A stretch of 64,000 bases of DNA from Thioalkalivibrio sp. ALMg11 (GTDB lineage: Bacteria; Pseudomonadota; Gammaproteobacteria; Ectothiorhodospirales; Ectothiorhodospiraceae): positions 124,001-188,000 of the forward strand of contig NZ_KB898872.1 of the NCBI RefSeq assembly GCF_000377905.1. Direction: 5' to 3'. A model generated the notes under the pieces. That model ran no database searches. It worked only from the letters and a program-made list of their open reading frames with translations, and was not told where the DNA came from. Below are positions 1-6,851 of the stretch, in pieces. The translations under genes were made by a program, and so were the position numbers. How positions within the stretch are numbered: the first letter of the stretch is position 1; every line of letters begins with the position of its first letter.

Positions 1-74
1 GCGGCGGTGATCGTGGTCTTGCCCTGGCCCGAGGCCGGGGCCGCCACGAACGCGGCGGGACAGCTCACGCTCAC
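1..74 (-). CDS. cobB: Cobyrinic acid a,c-diamide synthase, N-terminus only (cut by window edge)
   Basis: Only the first 24 or so codons lie in the window, read leftwards from a GTG at 74 (or the in-frame GTG at 68). They encode a short N-terminus ending in A-P-A-S-G-Q-G-K-T-T, the P-loop typical of the CobB/CbiA glutamine amidotransferases that amidate the a and c side chains of (hydrogeno)cobyrinic acid using ATP. The GTG overlaps the cobO stop codon in a GTGA arrangement, so the two genes are translationally coupled, as expected for adjacent corrin-ring modification steps. The identity rests on the P-loop and on the cobO neighbour; CobQ/BioD-type relatives share similar loops but are less likely here. 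Confidence 0.72.
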   Translation of the reverse strand, partial: MSVSCPAAFVAAPASGQGKTTITA

Positions 75-685
75 AGCTCGATCCCCTTTTGCGCCTTGAT
101 GCCGGCCTGGAAGGCGTGCTTGACCACACCGATCTCGCTGACGGTATCGGCCGCCTCGATCATCGCCTTGGGCGCGGCGCGGCCGGTGGTGATCACGTGC
201 TGCATCGGCGGGCGGTTGGCCAGTTCTTCAAGGACCTCGGCCACGTCGAGGTACTGGTATTTCAGCGCGATGTGCAGCTCGTCGAGCAGCACCAGATCGA
301 CGTTTGGGTCGCGCAGCATGTCGCGGGCATGCGCCCAGGCATCGCGGGCGGCCTCGACATCCTTCTCGCGGTCCTGGGTCTCCCAGGTGTAGCCCTCGCC
401 CATCACGTGGTACTGCACGTTGTCCTGACCGCGGAAGAAGGCCTCCTCGCCGGTGGCGAACTGCCCCTTGATGAACTGGACGATGCCCACCTGCATGCCG
501 TGCCCCAGGGCACGGGCGACCATGCCGAAGCCGGAGGAGCTCTTGCCCTTGCCGTTGCCGGTCAGGATCAGGAAAACCCCCTTCTCCTCCTGGGCCTCGG
601 CGATCTTGCGGTCCACGACCTCCTTCTTGCGTGCCATGCGCTGGGCGTGGCGTTCGGCTCGAGCCGCTTCGGTGTCTTCGCTCAT
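71..685 (-). CDS. cobO: Cob(I)yrinic acid a,c-diamide adenosyltransferase (CobA/CobO/BtuR type)
   Basis: This 204-aa protein transfers the 5'-deoxyadenosyl group of ATP to Co(I) of corrinoids in the cytoplasm. It has the CobA/BtuR layout: a charged N-terminal helix, then the unusual P-loop G-N-G-K-G-K-S-S near residues 43-50, the conserved V-Q-F-I-K-G segment near 70, and L-L-D-E-L-H near 133-138. Length matches the family (about 200 aa). An AAGGAG ribosome-binding site lies about 8 nt before the ATG at 685. It follows the DUF2149 gene by 59 bp and overlaps cobB by 4 bp. A second, unrelated adenosyltransferase (PduO type) is encoded upstream in the same gene string. Confidence 0.93.
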   Translation of the reverse strand: MSEDTEAARAERHAQRMARKKEVVDRKIAEAQEEKGVFLILTGNGKGKSSSGFGMVARALGHGMQVGIVQFIKGQFATGEEAFFRGQDNVQYHVMGEGYTWETQDREKDVEAARDAWAHARDMLRDPNVDLVLLDELHIALKYQYLDVAEVLEELANRPPMQHVITTGRAAPKAMIEAADTVSEIGVVKHAFQAGIKAQKGIEL

Positions 686-744
686 CGTTCTGTTACTCCT
701 TGATTCGTTGCGTCATACGGGCATTCGGACGGCGCCTAGAGTGG

Positions 745-1035
745 CTATTCGCCGATCAGGATCATCCGTCCGGTCTCCGGATCGCGGTAGACCTGCCCCA
801 TGGATTCGTAGCCCGAGCCGGCCTCGCCGGCCCCTTCGGGTGGGTCCGGGATCTCGCGCCCGGGCTCGATCTCGGCGCCGCCACTGGCCGGCTCCAGCCC
901 GCCGCCCGATGCGGCCATCACCACCATCAGGCCGACGGCAAACACCAGCATGATGTCGGCCAGATTGGCCAGCGGGCCCATCGGCTCCTCGTCGGGCGCG
1001 TCGAAGCGCGAAGCGCGGTAGTGCGGGACCCTCAT
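745..1035 (-). CDS. DUF2149 family protein, single membrane segment, ExbD-like layout
   Basis: A 96-aa protein with a short cytoplasmic N-terminus, one hydrophobic segment at about residues 21-42 and a small periplasmic tail rich in Gly, Glu and Pro. The membrane segment starts P-L-A-N-L-A-D-I-M-L, with an aspartate (D27) at its cytoplasmic edge, the arrangement seen in ExbD, TolR and MotB, where this Asp carries protons. I recognise the sequence as DUF2149, a family found beside MotA/TolQ/ExbB-type proteins and cobN; its biochemical role is not established as far as I know. Its ATG overlaps the stop of the channel-like gene before it (ATGA), so the two are very likely made as partners. The function as a proton-conducting partner is inferred. 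Confidence 0.75.
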   Translation of the reverse strand: MRVPHYRASRFDAPDEEPMGPLANLADIMLVFAVGLMVVMAASGGGLEPASGGAEIEPGREIPDPPEGAGEAGSGYESMGQVYRDPETGRMILIGE

Positions 1036-1475
1036 GCCGCCGCCTCCATACGCTCCATCGCCGCGTCATACCAGCGCCGGCGCAACCGCCCGAGCAGGAA
1101 GCCGAGGATGCCAACCAGCAGCCCCAGCACCGTGGTATTGAAAGCCACCGTAACGGCCTGGGCGAGGATTTCCAGTTCGCCCCGGCCCATCGCGGCCAGC
1201 CCCGGACCCAGCGGGATCAACGTCCCCATCAGCCCGAGCATCGGGCCGATGCGCGCCAGCAGATCGGCGCGGTCGATGCGCCGCCGGGCACGGTAAGCGA
1301 GGCGTTCGGCATCGCCGCTCAATTCCAGACGGCGTACCCCACCGGAGCGTTCACCCAGTGCCAGCCCGAGCTCCCAGACGGCGACCGCGACCAGCACCAG
1401 CAGGCCAACGATCACTGGCTCCAGCAGCCAGCGCACCACGGTGTCCATCAGTTCCATCGTGATCGAGAACGACAT
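1032..1475 (-). CDS. MotA/TolQ/ExbB proton-channel family protein
   Basis: A 147-aa membrane protein with three predicted helices: about residues 14-36, 82-102 and 110-132. The second and third contain the family's A-R-I-G-P-M-L-G-L-M-G-T and A-V-T-V-A-F-N-T-T-V-L-G-L motifs that line the proton channel in ExbB and TolQ. It is shorter than TolQ or ExbB (about 230 aa) because the cytoplasmic loop is reduced. It sits between cobN and the DUF2149 gene and overlaps the latter, which suggests a two-component, proton-motive-force-driven motor dedicated to the cobalamin operon. It is separated from cobN by 151 bp holding a REP-like inverted pair. Family assignment is firm; the partner being powered is inferred. 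Confidence 0.85.
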   Translation of the reverse strand: MSFSITMELMDTVVRWLLEPVIVGLLVLVAVAVWELGLALGERSGGVRRLELSGDAERLAYRARRRIDRADLLARIGPMLGLMGTLIPLGPGLAAMGRGELEILAQAVTVAFNTTVLGLLVGILGFLLGRLRRRWYDAAMERMEAAA

Positions 1476-1528
1476 TCGCGTTACCTCATTAACCTTTGTT
1501 CAGCCATTCGTACGGCCTTCCGTCCTGC

Positions 1529-1597
1529 GTAGGAGGCCAGCCTCTGGCCGATGGGGTGTAACCATTGCCCCAATCGCCGAGAGGGCTCGGCTCCTAC
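1529..1597. repeat. REP-like inverted repeat pair (GTAGGAG...CTCCTAC)
   Basis: Two short palindromic units face each other between cobN and the ExbB-like gene. The outer arms read GTAGGAG at 1529-1535 and CTCCTAC at 1591-1597, and each unit has an inner GGCC/GCC-type hairpin. The layout resembles the paired REP/BIME elements of Pseudomonas and related gammaproteobacteria. It may stabilise or attenuate the transcript between the large cobN gene and the small motor genes. I did not see another full copy in the window. Confidence 0.55.
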
Positions 1598-1626
1598 AAG
1601 TACAGGGTCGAAAATGCCCATGGCGG

Positions 1627-4600
1627 TTATCGCCGCCGGCCCGCAGCAATACCGGCGAGTAGCAGCAGGAACAGCGCACCAGCCACCAGCCAGGGGAGCC
1701 AGGGCATGCCCGCCGCCTCGTCGCCGGTCTCCTGACCGCCGTCGGCCTCGGCCGGCTCGGGGATCTCCTGCGCCTCCTGCGCGGTAGGGTCTTCCAGCGG
1801 CTGGATCTCGGTGACGCGACTGGGGTCGGCCTCGGGCTCCGCCCGGTCGATCTGCGCGGCCGCCCGCACCGCCTCGAAGGCCGCGCGCAGCTCGGCGTCG
1901 TCCAGGCGCTCGGCCACCTCGTCCAGCATGGGGTGATCCGGGCGCGTGTGACCGCTGCCGGGCAGGCCGTGCTCGGCGACCAGTTCCGCGAAGCGCTCGG
2001 ACAATGCATCCAGCACCTCGGGATCGGCGTCCCAGAATCCGTGGCTGGCCGCAACCAGGTGCACGGCCTGCAGGTGGGTCTTCACGTGCACGTTGTGGCC
2101 GTCGGCCAGGAACTCCTGCATCCCCAACCCGTGGCGGTCCTGGAGGTACACGTCGTGCACCTCGTCCCAGACCCAGGAGCGGATGATCTCCGGGTTGGTC
2201 ACCTGCCAGCCCCACAGGTTGTCGACGAAGTCCCGGGCCATGGTGCGGGCCCCGGCATAGCCGTGATCCATCAGCGGCTCGATCCACTGCGGGTTCAGGT
2301 TCTGCCCCTGCAATTCGCGCATCAGCGCGCGGCCCAGGGTCTCCACCCGCGGGTCGTCCGGATCGGCGTGCTGCAGCACGCGGTTGTCCGGCACCTCGCC
2401 GCGGATGCTCTCGACCGCGGTGGACAGACCGCCCTGGAAGTCGAACCCGTCGTCGTTGTCCAGCAGGCCGTAGAGATGCGAGGCCCGCCCGAGGTAGGTC
2501 CGTCCGACCTGGCCCAGACGGGCCTCGAAGGCCTCGTGCGCAGAGCCACCGGACTCATCCGCCCCGTAGGCATGGCCCATGCGCCGCAGGTAGGCCGCAC
2601 CCAGTTCGGCGCGGTCCTCCCAGGCGCCGGAGCGATCCGCCAGCCGGTTGACCCCCGCGCCGTAGGCCCCGGGCGCGGAGCCGAACACGCGCAGGGCCGC
2701 CTGCTGCCCGGCCCCGGCGCCATCGAGCCCGGCCGCACGCAGGGCCTGGGTGTCCTCCACCCACTGCGCGGCCACATCGTTACGCGCCAGCGGCTCGTCG
2801 CCCGGATCGCGCAGGTCCTGCCCCAGCGGGGCCAGGGCCGCTTCCAGTGCCGGTTCCAGCTCGGGGTATTCCGCAAGAATGATGTCGGACGAGCCATCCA
2901 GCGCGAGGCGAGCGGCACGATCCAGCCACACCAGCTGGTCCTCGTACAGGTCCCGGAACAAACCGGAGGTGGTGAACAGGGCATCGCGACGGCGGTCACG
3001 CTCCGCCTCGTCGAGGTCCATGCGTTCCAGTCCCTGGACGATCCCGCGGCTGTTCCAGGCCGGGCGAATGCCCAGCATGTCCATGCCGAAGGCGATCATC
3101 ACGCCCTCGTCGCGCACGGTATCCGACGCCCAGAGGATGATCGCCTCGCTGCCGTCGGCCTCGGGATCGCCGTGCTCACGGGCATCCGCGGCCAGTTCCT
3201 GGCCAATGCCCCAGGCAATGCGCGTGGGCACCAGATCCGCCGCCAGCGCATGGAAGTTGCGCCCGGTCGGCAACACCTCCGGCGTCCGGATCGGATCGTT
3301 GCCCTGGCCCGGTGGCACGAAACGCCCCTCCAGGGCCGCCAGCAGATGCGCACGCTCGCTGGCCGGCGATCCGCGCAGCTTCGCGTCCCAGTCGTCGCCG
3401 ATCGCGTCGTCACCGGCCATCGACTCAAGCATCGTGTCCACGGCCTCGTCGCTCCAGTCGCGCCCGAACACGTGCAGCCCCAGGGGCATCTGGTCTTCCT
3501 GCATGTCGGTCAGGTAGTGGCCGATCTCGTGGACCAGCAACTCCTCGTCCATCTCGGACAGCCGGGTCGTGGCGTGTTCGTCATGCCCCTCATCCGCATG
3601 CTCGTTCTCATGATCATGCTCATGGGCGTGCTCGTGCTCTTCATCCCCATGTTCCCGGTGATGGTCCGCGTCACGCTGCTCGTCGCCATGTTCGTCCGCA
3701 TGACCTTCGCCATGCCCGGTGGTGTCGGGCTCTTCGTCATGACCCACGTGGTGATCGCCGTGGTCGTCATGGTGGTGCCCGTGGTCGTGATGATGCCCCC
3801 GGGCCATTTCCCGCTCGATGGTCTCGGTCAGGCCGAGATCCTCGATACGTTCGCGCAGGGTCTGTACCGCCCGCGAACGGGTGGCGGCATCCGGCTGAGC
3901 CGCGGCCTCGTAGGTCTCCACCAGCTGGCGCAGTTCCAGCAGGCTGTCGTACAGCTCGGTCGCCGCCAATGGCGGGGTCAGGTGGCTGATCATCACGCCC
4001 ATGGCCCGGCGCTTGGCCTGGATGCCCTCGCCCACCCCATCGACGATGTAGGGGTAGATGATCGGCAGGGCGCCCCCGAGGATCTCGGGGTAGTCATCTG
4101 CCGCCAGACCCGCCCGCCGACGCGGCAGGAATTCCCGGGTCGAGTGGCGGCCGACATAGACCAGCGCATCCGCCTCGAAGTGGTCGCGGATCCAGTGGTA
4201 GAAGCCGACATACTGGTGGGTCGGCGGGAAGGTGGTATTCGCGTGCAGCAGGCGCTCGCTGACCTCCCAGCCACGCGGCGGCTGCGGTCCGATGAACACG
4301 TTGCCGAACTCGATCCCGGGGAACAGCATCTCGCCGTCGCGGGTCATCGCCTCGCCCGGCGGCTCGCCCCAGCCGGTCAGGCCGGGGATGCCCGTGCGCA
4401 CCAGCGCCTTGCGCAATTGCTCGGTCGTCGCATGCGCGTCCTCACCCGCCAGCGTGGCCTCCCAGGCCGCCTCGAATTGTGCGAGCAGATCCAGCGCTCG
4501 ATCCTGGGCCGCGTGCGGATAGCTCTCGAGCATGTGGCGCAGATCACCGACACCGCTTTCCAGCGCGGCTTGTGCCAAATCGATCTCGTCGGCGGCTTTG

Positions 4601-6180
4601 GCCGCCTCCAGCCTCGCCTGCAGGTAGCCGATCGGGCCATCCACCAACTCGGCCCGGATCGACTCCGGCAGGGCGTCGAAATAGGCCTGGTACTGCTCGC
4701 GATCGAGCGCGGCCACCCGGCCGGCGATCGCGTCCAGCGCATCTGCCTGCTCCGGGAGATTCACCGCCCGGTCCTGGATCATGTCCAGCAGGGCTTCGGC
4801 ATCCTCCGGCACGTTGTCGCCCAGGTCATAGCCGGCCGCCTCCAGCCGCTGCAACATCTCCAGCAGGGACTCGGGCACATCCAGCTTGTCCGCGCCGATG
4901 TTCTGGCGACCCGGCGGATGGTTGTAGTAGACGACCGCGACCCGCTTGTCCGCGTTGTCGAGGGTGCGCAGCCGCTGCCAGCTTGCCACCCGGTCGGCCA
5001 AAGCCTCCACGCGCTCGCCCACCGGCTCGGTCAGTATCAGGCGCACACCCGTGCGTTCATCCTGTTCCGGGGCGCCCGCGGCCGCCAGCACCATCGGCTG
5101 GCTCATACCCTGCAACTCCGGCATGGCCACGTGGTAGTGCACCTTGTCCCAGGGGATGCCTTCGTGCGACAGCCGCCACTGGGCTGCGCTCACATCCGCC
5201 AGGCGGATGCCCTTGATCACCGGGACATCCAGCTCGCCGAAGGCCTCGGCCACCGCCTCGCGGTTGCCGCCCCCGCCGACCACGAAGTCCTGCAGACTCA
5301 CGATCCCGGCGAGATCTGCCGGCCCGGCCACGTTCTCCAGGGTCTCGATCGCCTCGCGGCTCGCCCCGCCCCAGCGCGCGAGCACCACAAAACACTGGAT
5401 CTCGCGGTTCTCCAGGGCCTCGCAGGCCGCATCCAGCAGGGCGCGGTCGCCCGGCCGGTCGCCGGTATCCAGATCCAGGAGCGCCACGGCCGGACCCTCC
5501 TCCAGATCGAGGGCGTCCGAATCGGGGCTGGAGCTGCCATGGCGGTAGTAGCGGATGGTCTCGCGCGGGTCCGGGTCCGGTACGTCGATCGCGTGGCCGC
5601 CATGCGCGGCCAGCCAGCGCATCAGGCCCTCCATGTTCTCCGGCGTGCGCCCCTGGTAGAACGCCCGCCCGGCCAGCCAGTCCGCCTGTTCGGGGAAGCG
5701 CTCCTGCTGTCGGGACAGGTGCGCGCGCGGGTCCTCACCCGGATCCGGGTTGGCCGCCAGTTCGGTACGCATCTCGTCATCGAGCCCCGCGAGTACGGCC
5801 TCACCGTCGATCCGCGACAACGCCGTCAGGTGGCGAACGCTGTTGATGGCCAGGATCGGGGCTCCCTCGGGCGGCGGGGCCTCCCGCAACAGGCGATCGA
5901 GGCGCGCGGCCTGATCCCCGAAGACGGCCGCGACGAGCACCGCGTCCGCCTCGCGCCACAGCGCCGCGACCGCCTCGTCCGACTTGTCCGTGAGCTGCTC
6001 CGGGGTGCGCAGTACGACCTCCGCCTCCGGATGGGCCTCGAGGAAGCGATGCGCCCCGGCGGCGACCTCCGCCGCCGAGCGATCGGAAACAACACCCACC
6101 AGGAGCGGCCCGGCCCCGGCCGTTCCGACGCCGAATAGAAAAAACGCAATAGCAATCAGGGTTGTGCGACGAAAACGCAT
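1627..6180 (-). CDS. cobN: CobN-type cobaltochelatase large subunit, exported and membrane-anchored, with His-rich loop
   Basis: A 1517-aa CobN/magnesium-chelatase H family protein. CobN inserts cobalt into the corrin ring with an AAA+ partner. The open frame extends to 6489, but the ATG at 6180 begins a clear signal peptide (R-F-R-R, then a hydrophobic stretch ending A-G-A at about residue 23), so I chose it. The family core is recognisable, including H-Y-L-T-D-M-Q-E-D-Q and G-L-H-V-F-G-R. A very His/Asp/Glu-rich insert (3565-3803) precedes that segment. The C-terminus has an acidic, proline-containing linker, one membrane helix and a final R-R-R tail, predicting a periplasmic body anchored in the inner membrane. 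It is about 250 aa longer than usual CobN (about 1270 aa). No ATPase partner genes are in the window. Downstream lie the ExbB-like and DUF2149 genes. Confidence 0.87.
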   Translation of the reverse strand: MRFRRTTLIAIAFFLFGVGTAGAGPLLVGVVSDRSAAEVAAGAHRFLEAHPEAEVVLRTPEQLTDKSDEAVAALWREADAVLVAAVFGDQAARLDRLLREAPPPEGAPILAINSVRHLTALSRIDGEAVLAGLDDEMRTELAANPDPGEDPRAHLSRQQERFPEQADWLAGRAFYQGRTPENMEGLMRWLAAHGGHAIDVPDPDPRETIRYYRHGSSSPDSDALDLEEGPAVALLDLDTGDRPGDRALLDAACEALENREIQCFVVLARWGGASREAIETLENVAGPADLAGIVSLQDFVVGGGGNREAVAEAFGELDVPVIKGIRLADVSAAQWRLSHEGIPWDKVHYHVAMPELQGMSQPMVLAAAGAPEQDERTGVRLILTEPVGERVEALADRVASWQRLRTLDNADKRVAVVYYNHPPGRQNIGADKLDVPESLLEMLQRLEAAGYDLGDNVPEDAEALLDMIQDRAVNLPEQADALDAIAGRVAALDREQYQAYFDALPESIRAELVDGPIGYLQARLEAAKAADEIDLAQAALESGVGDLRHMLESYPHAAQDRALDLLAQFEAAWEATLAGEDAHATTEQLRKALVRTGIPGLTGWGEPPGEAMTRDGEMLFPGIEFGNVFIGPQPPRGWEVSERLLHANTTFPPTHQYVGFYHWIRDHFEADALVYVGRHSTREFLPRRRAGLAADDYPEILGGALPIIYPYIVDGVGEGIQAKRRAMGVMISHLTPPLAATELYDSLLELRQLVETYEAAAQPDAATRSRAVQTLRERIEDLGLTETIEREMARGHHHDHGHHHDDHGDHHVGHDEEPDTTGHGEGHADEHGDEQRDADHHREHGDEEHEHAHEHDHENEHADEGHDEHATTRLSEMDEELLVHEIGHYLTDMQEDQMPLGLHVFGRDWSDEAVDTMLESMAGDDAIGDDWDAKLRGSPASERAHLLAALEGRFVPPGQGNDPIRTPEVLPTGRNFHALAADLVPTRIAWGIGQELAADAREHGDPEADGSEAIILWASDTVRDEGVMIAFGMDMLGIRPAWNSRGIVQGLERMDLDEAERDRRRDALFTTSGLFRDLYEDQLVWLDRAARLALDGSSDIILAEYPELEPALEAALAPLGQDLRDPGDEPLARNDVAAQWVEDTQALRAAGLDGAGAGQQAALRVFGSAPGAYGAGVNRLADRSGAWEDRAELGAAYLRRMGHAYGADESGGSAHEAFEARLGQVGRTYLGRASHLYGLLDNDDGFDFQGGLSTAVESIRGEVPDNRVLQHADPDDPRVETLGRALMRELQGQNLNPQWIEPLMDHGYAGARTMARDFVDNLWGWQVTNPEIIRSWVWDEVHDVYLQDRHGLGMQEFLADGHNVHVKTHLQAVHLVAASHGFWDADPEVLDALSERFAELVAEHGLPGSGHTRPDHPMLDEVAERLDDAELRAAFEAVRAAAQIDRAEPEADPSRVTEIQPLEDPTAQEAQEIPEPAEADGGQETGDEAAGMPWLPWLVAGALFLLLLAGIAAGRRR

Positions 6181-6256
6181 GGAGATTTCCCGAAAAACAG
6201 GCGCAAGGGGCCGCGAGGCGTGTACCCGACACGCCAGCGACCACTGCAATGGGATT

Positions 6257-6280
6257 GGGGCGCCGCCGCAGCGGCGCCCC
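6257..6280. other. GC-rich hairpin between pduO and cobN
   Basis: A perfect 10-bp stem (GGGGCGCCGC / GCGGCGCCCC) with a 4-nt loop lies 14 bp after the pduO stop in the 113-bp gap before cobN. On the transcribed minus strand it is followed by no T-rich tract, so it is not a standard intrinsic terminator. It may be an mRNA-stability hairpin or a partial block that lowers cobN expression relative to btuB and pduO. Confidence 0.5.
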
Positions 6281-6293
6281 TCAGAAGAGCGCT

Positions 6294-6848
6294 TCAGCCA
6301 CGCCGGCTGGCCGGCTGCCAGAGGACCTCTTCGCCGTTCTCGTGGCGCGCGAGCACGCGACAGAGCACAAACAGGAGATCCGACAGCCGGTTGATGTAGG
6401 CCAGCGAACCCGGGCGCAACGCCTCGTGGTGATTGAGCGCAACGAGACGCCGTTCCGCCCGGCGGCAGACCGTACGGGCGATATGACAATCGGCCGCGGC
6501 CGGCCCGCCGCCCGGGAGGATGAACTCCTCCAGGGCCGGCAGATCATCGTTGAAGGACTCAAGCTCCACGTCCACACGCTCCACGGAGGCATCCGGCAAC
6601 GCCTGATGGCCCGGCACGGCCAGTTCCGCCCCCAGGTCGAACAGCTCGTGCTGCACCAGCGCCAGCGAGCGCCGGACCTCTTCGGGCAGGTCATGGATCA
6701 GCAACCGGCCGATCACGCTGTTCAGCTCATCCACATCACCGAAGGCCTCGACGCGATGCGAGTCCTTGTCCACTCGCGAGCCGTCACCAAGGCCGGTTCG
6801 GCCTTCATCACCCGTGCGGGTCGCAATCTTCGACAGTCGATTACCCAT
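6294..6848 (-). CDS. pduO: Cob(I)alamin adenosyltransferase, PduO type
   Basis: A 184-aa ATP:cob(I)alamin adenosyltransferase of the PduO/MMAB family, which forms adenosylcobalamin in the cytoplasm and is unrelated in fold to CobO. The diagnostic N-terminal ATP-binding motif R-T-G-D-E-G-R-T-G-L-G-D-G lies at about residues 11-23, and the later R-T-V-C-R-R-A-E-R motif, matching the family's R-x-x-x-R-R-A-E-R, is near residues 145-153. Length matches the trimeric PduO enzymes. The ATG lies 3 bp after the btuB stop, so it is certainly in the riboswitch-controlled operon. Its likely job is adenosylating corrinoid brought in by BtuB, while CobO serves de novo synthesis; that division is inference. 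Confidence 0.93.
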   Translation of the reverse strand: MGNRLSKIATRTGDEGRTGLGDGSRVDKDSHRVEAFGDVDELNSVIGRLLIHDLPEEVRRSLALVQHELFDLGAELAVPGHQALPDASVERVDVELESFNDDLPALEEFILPGGGPAAADCHIARTVCRRAERRLVALNHHEALRPGSLAYINRLSDLLFVLCRVLARHENGEEVLWQPASRRG

Positions 6849-6851
6849 GGA

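Noticed and set aside
1933-6138. 1401-aa open frame opposite cobN
   Set aside because: It is the mirror of a GC-rich coding gene: composition is Gln/His/Arg/Val-rich with no domain, while the minus-strand frame has clear CobN motifs.
6181-6489. N-terminal extension of cobN by 103 codons
   Set aside because: The extra residues cross the pduO end and the hairpin, and would bury the clear signal peptide that starts at 6180.
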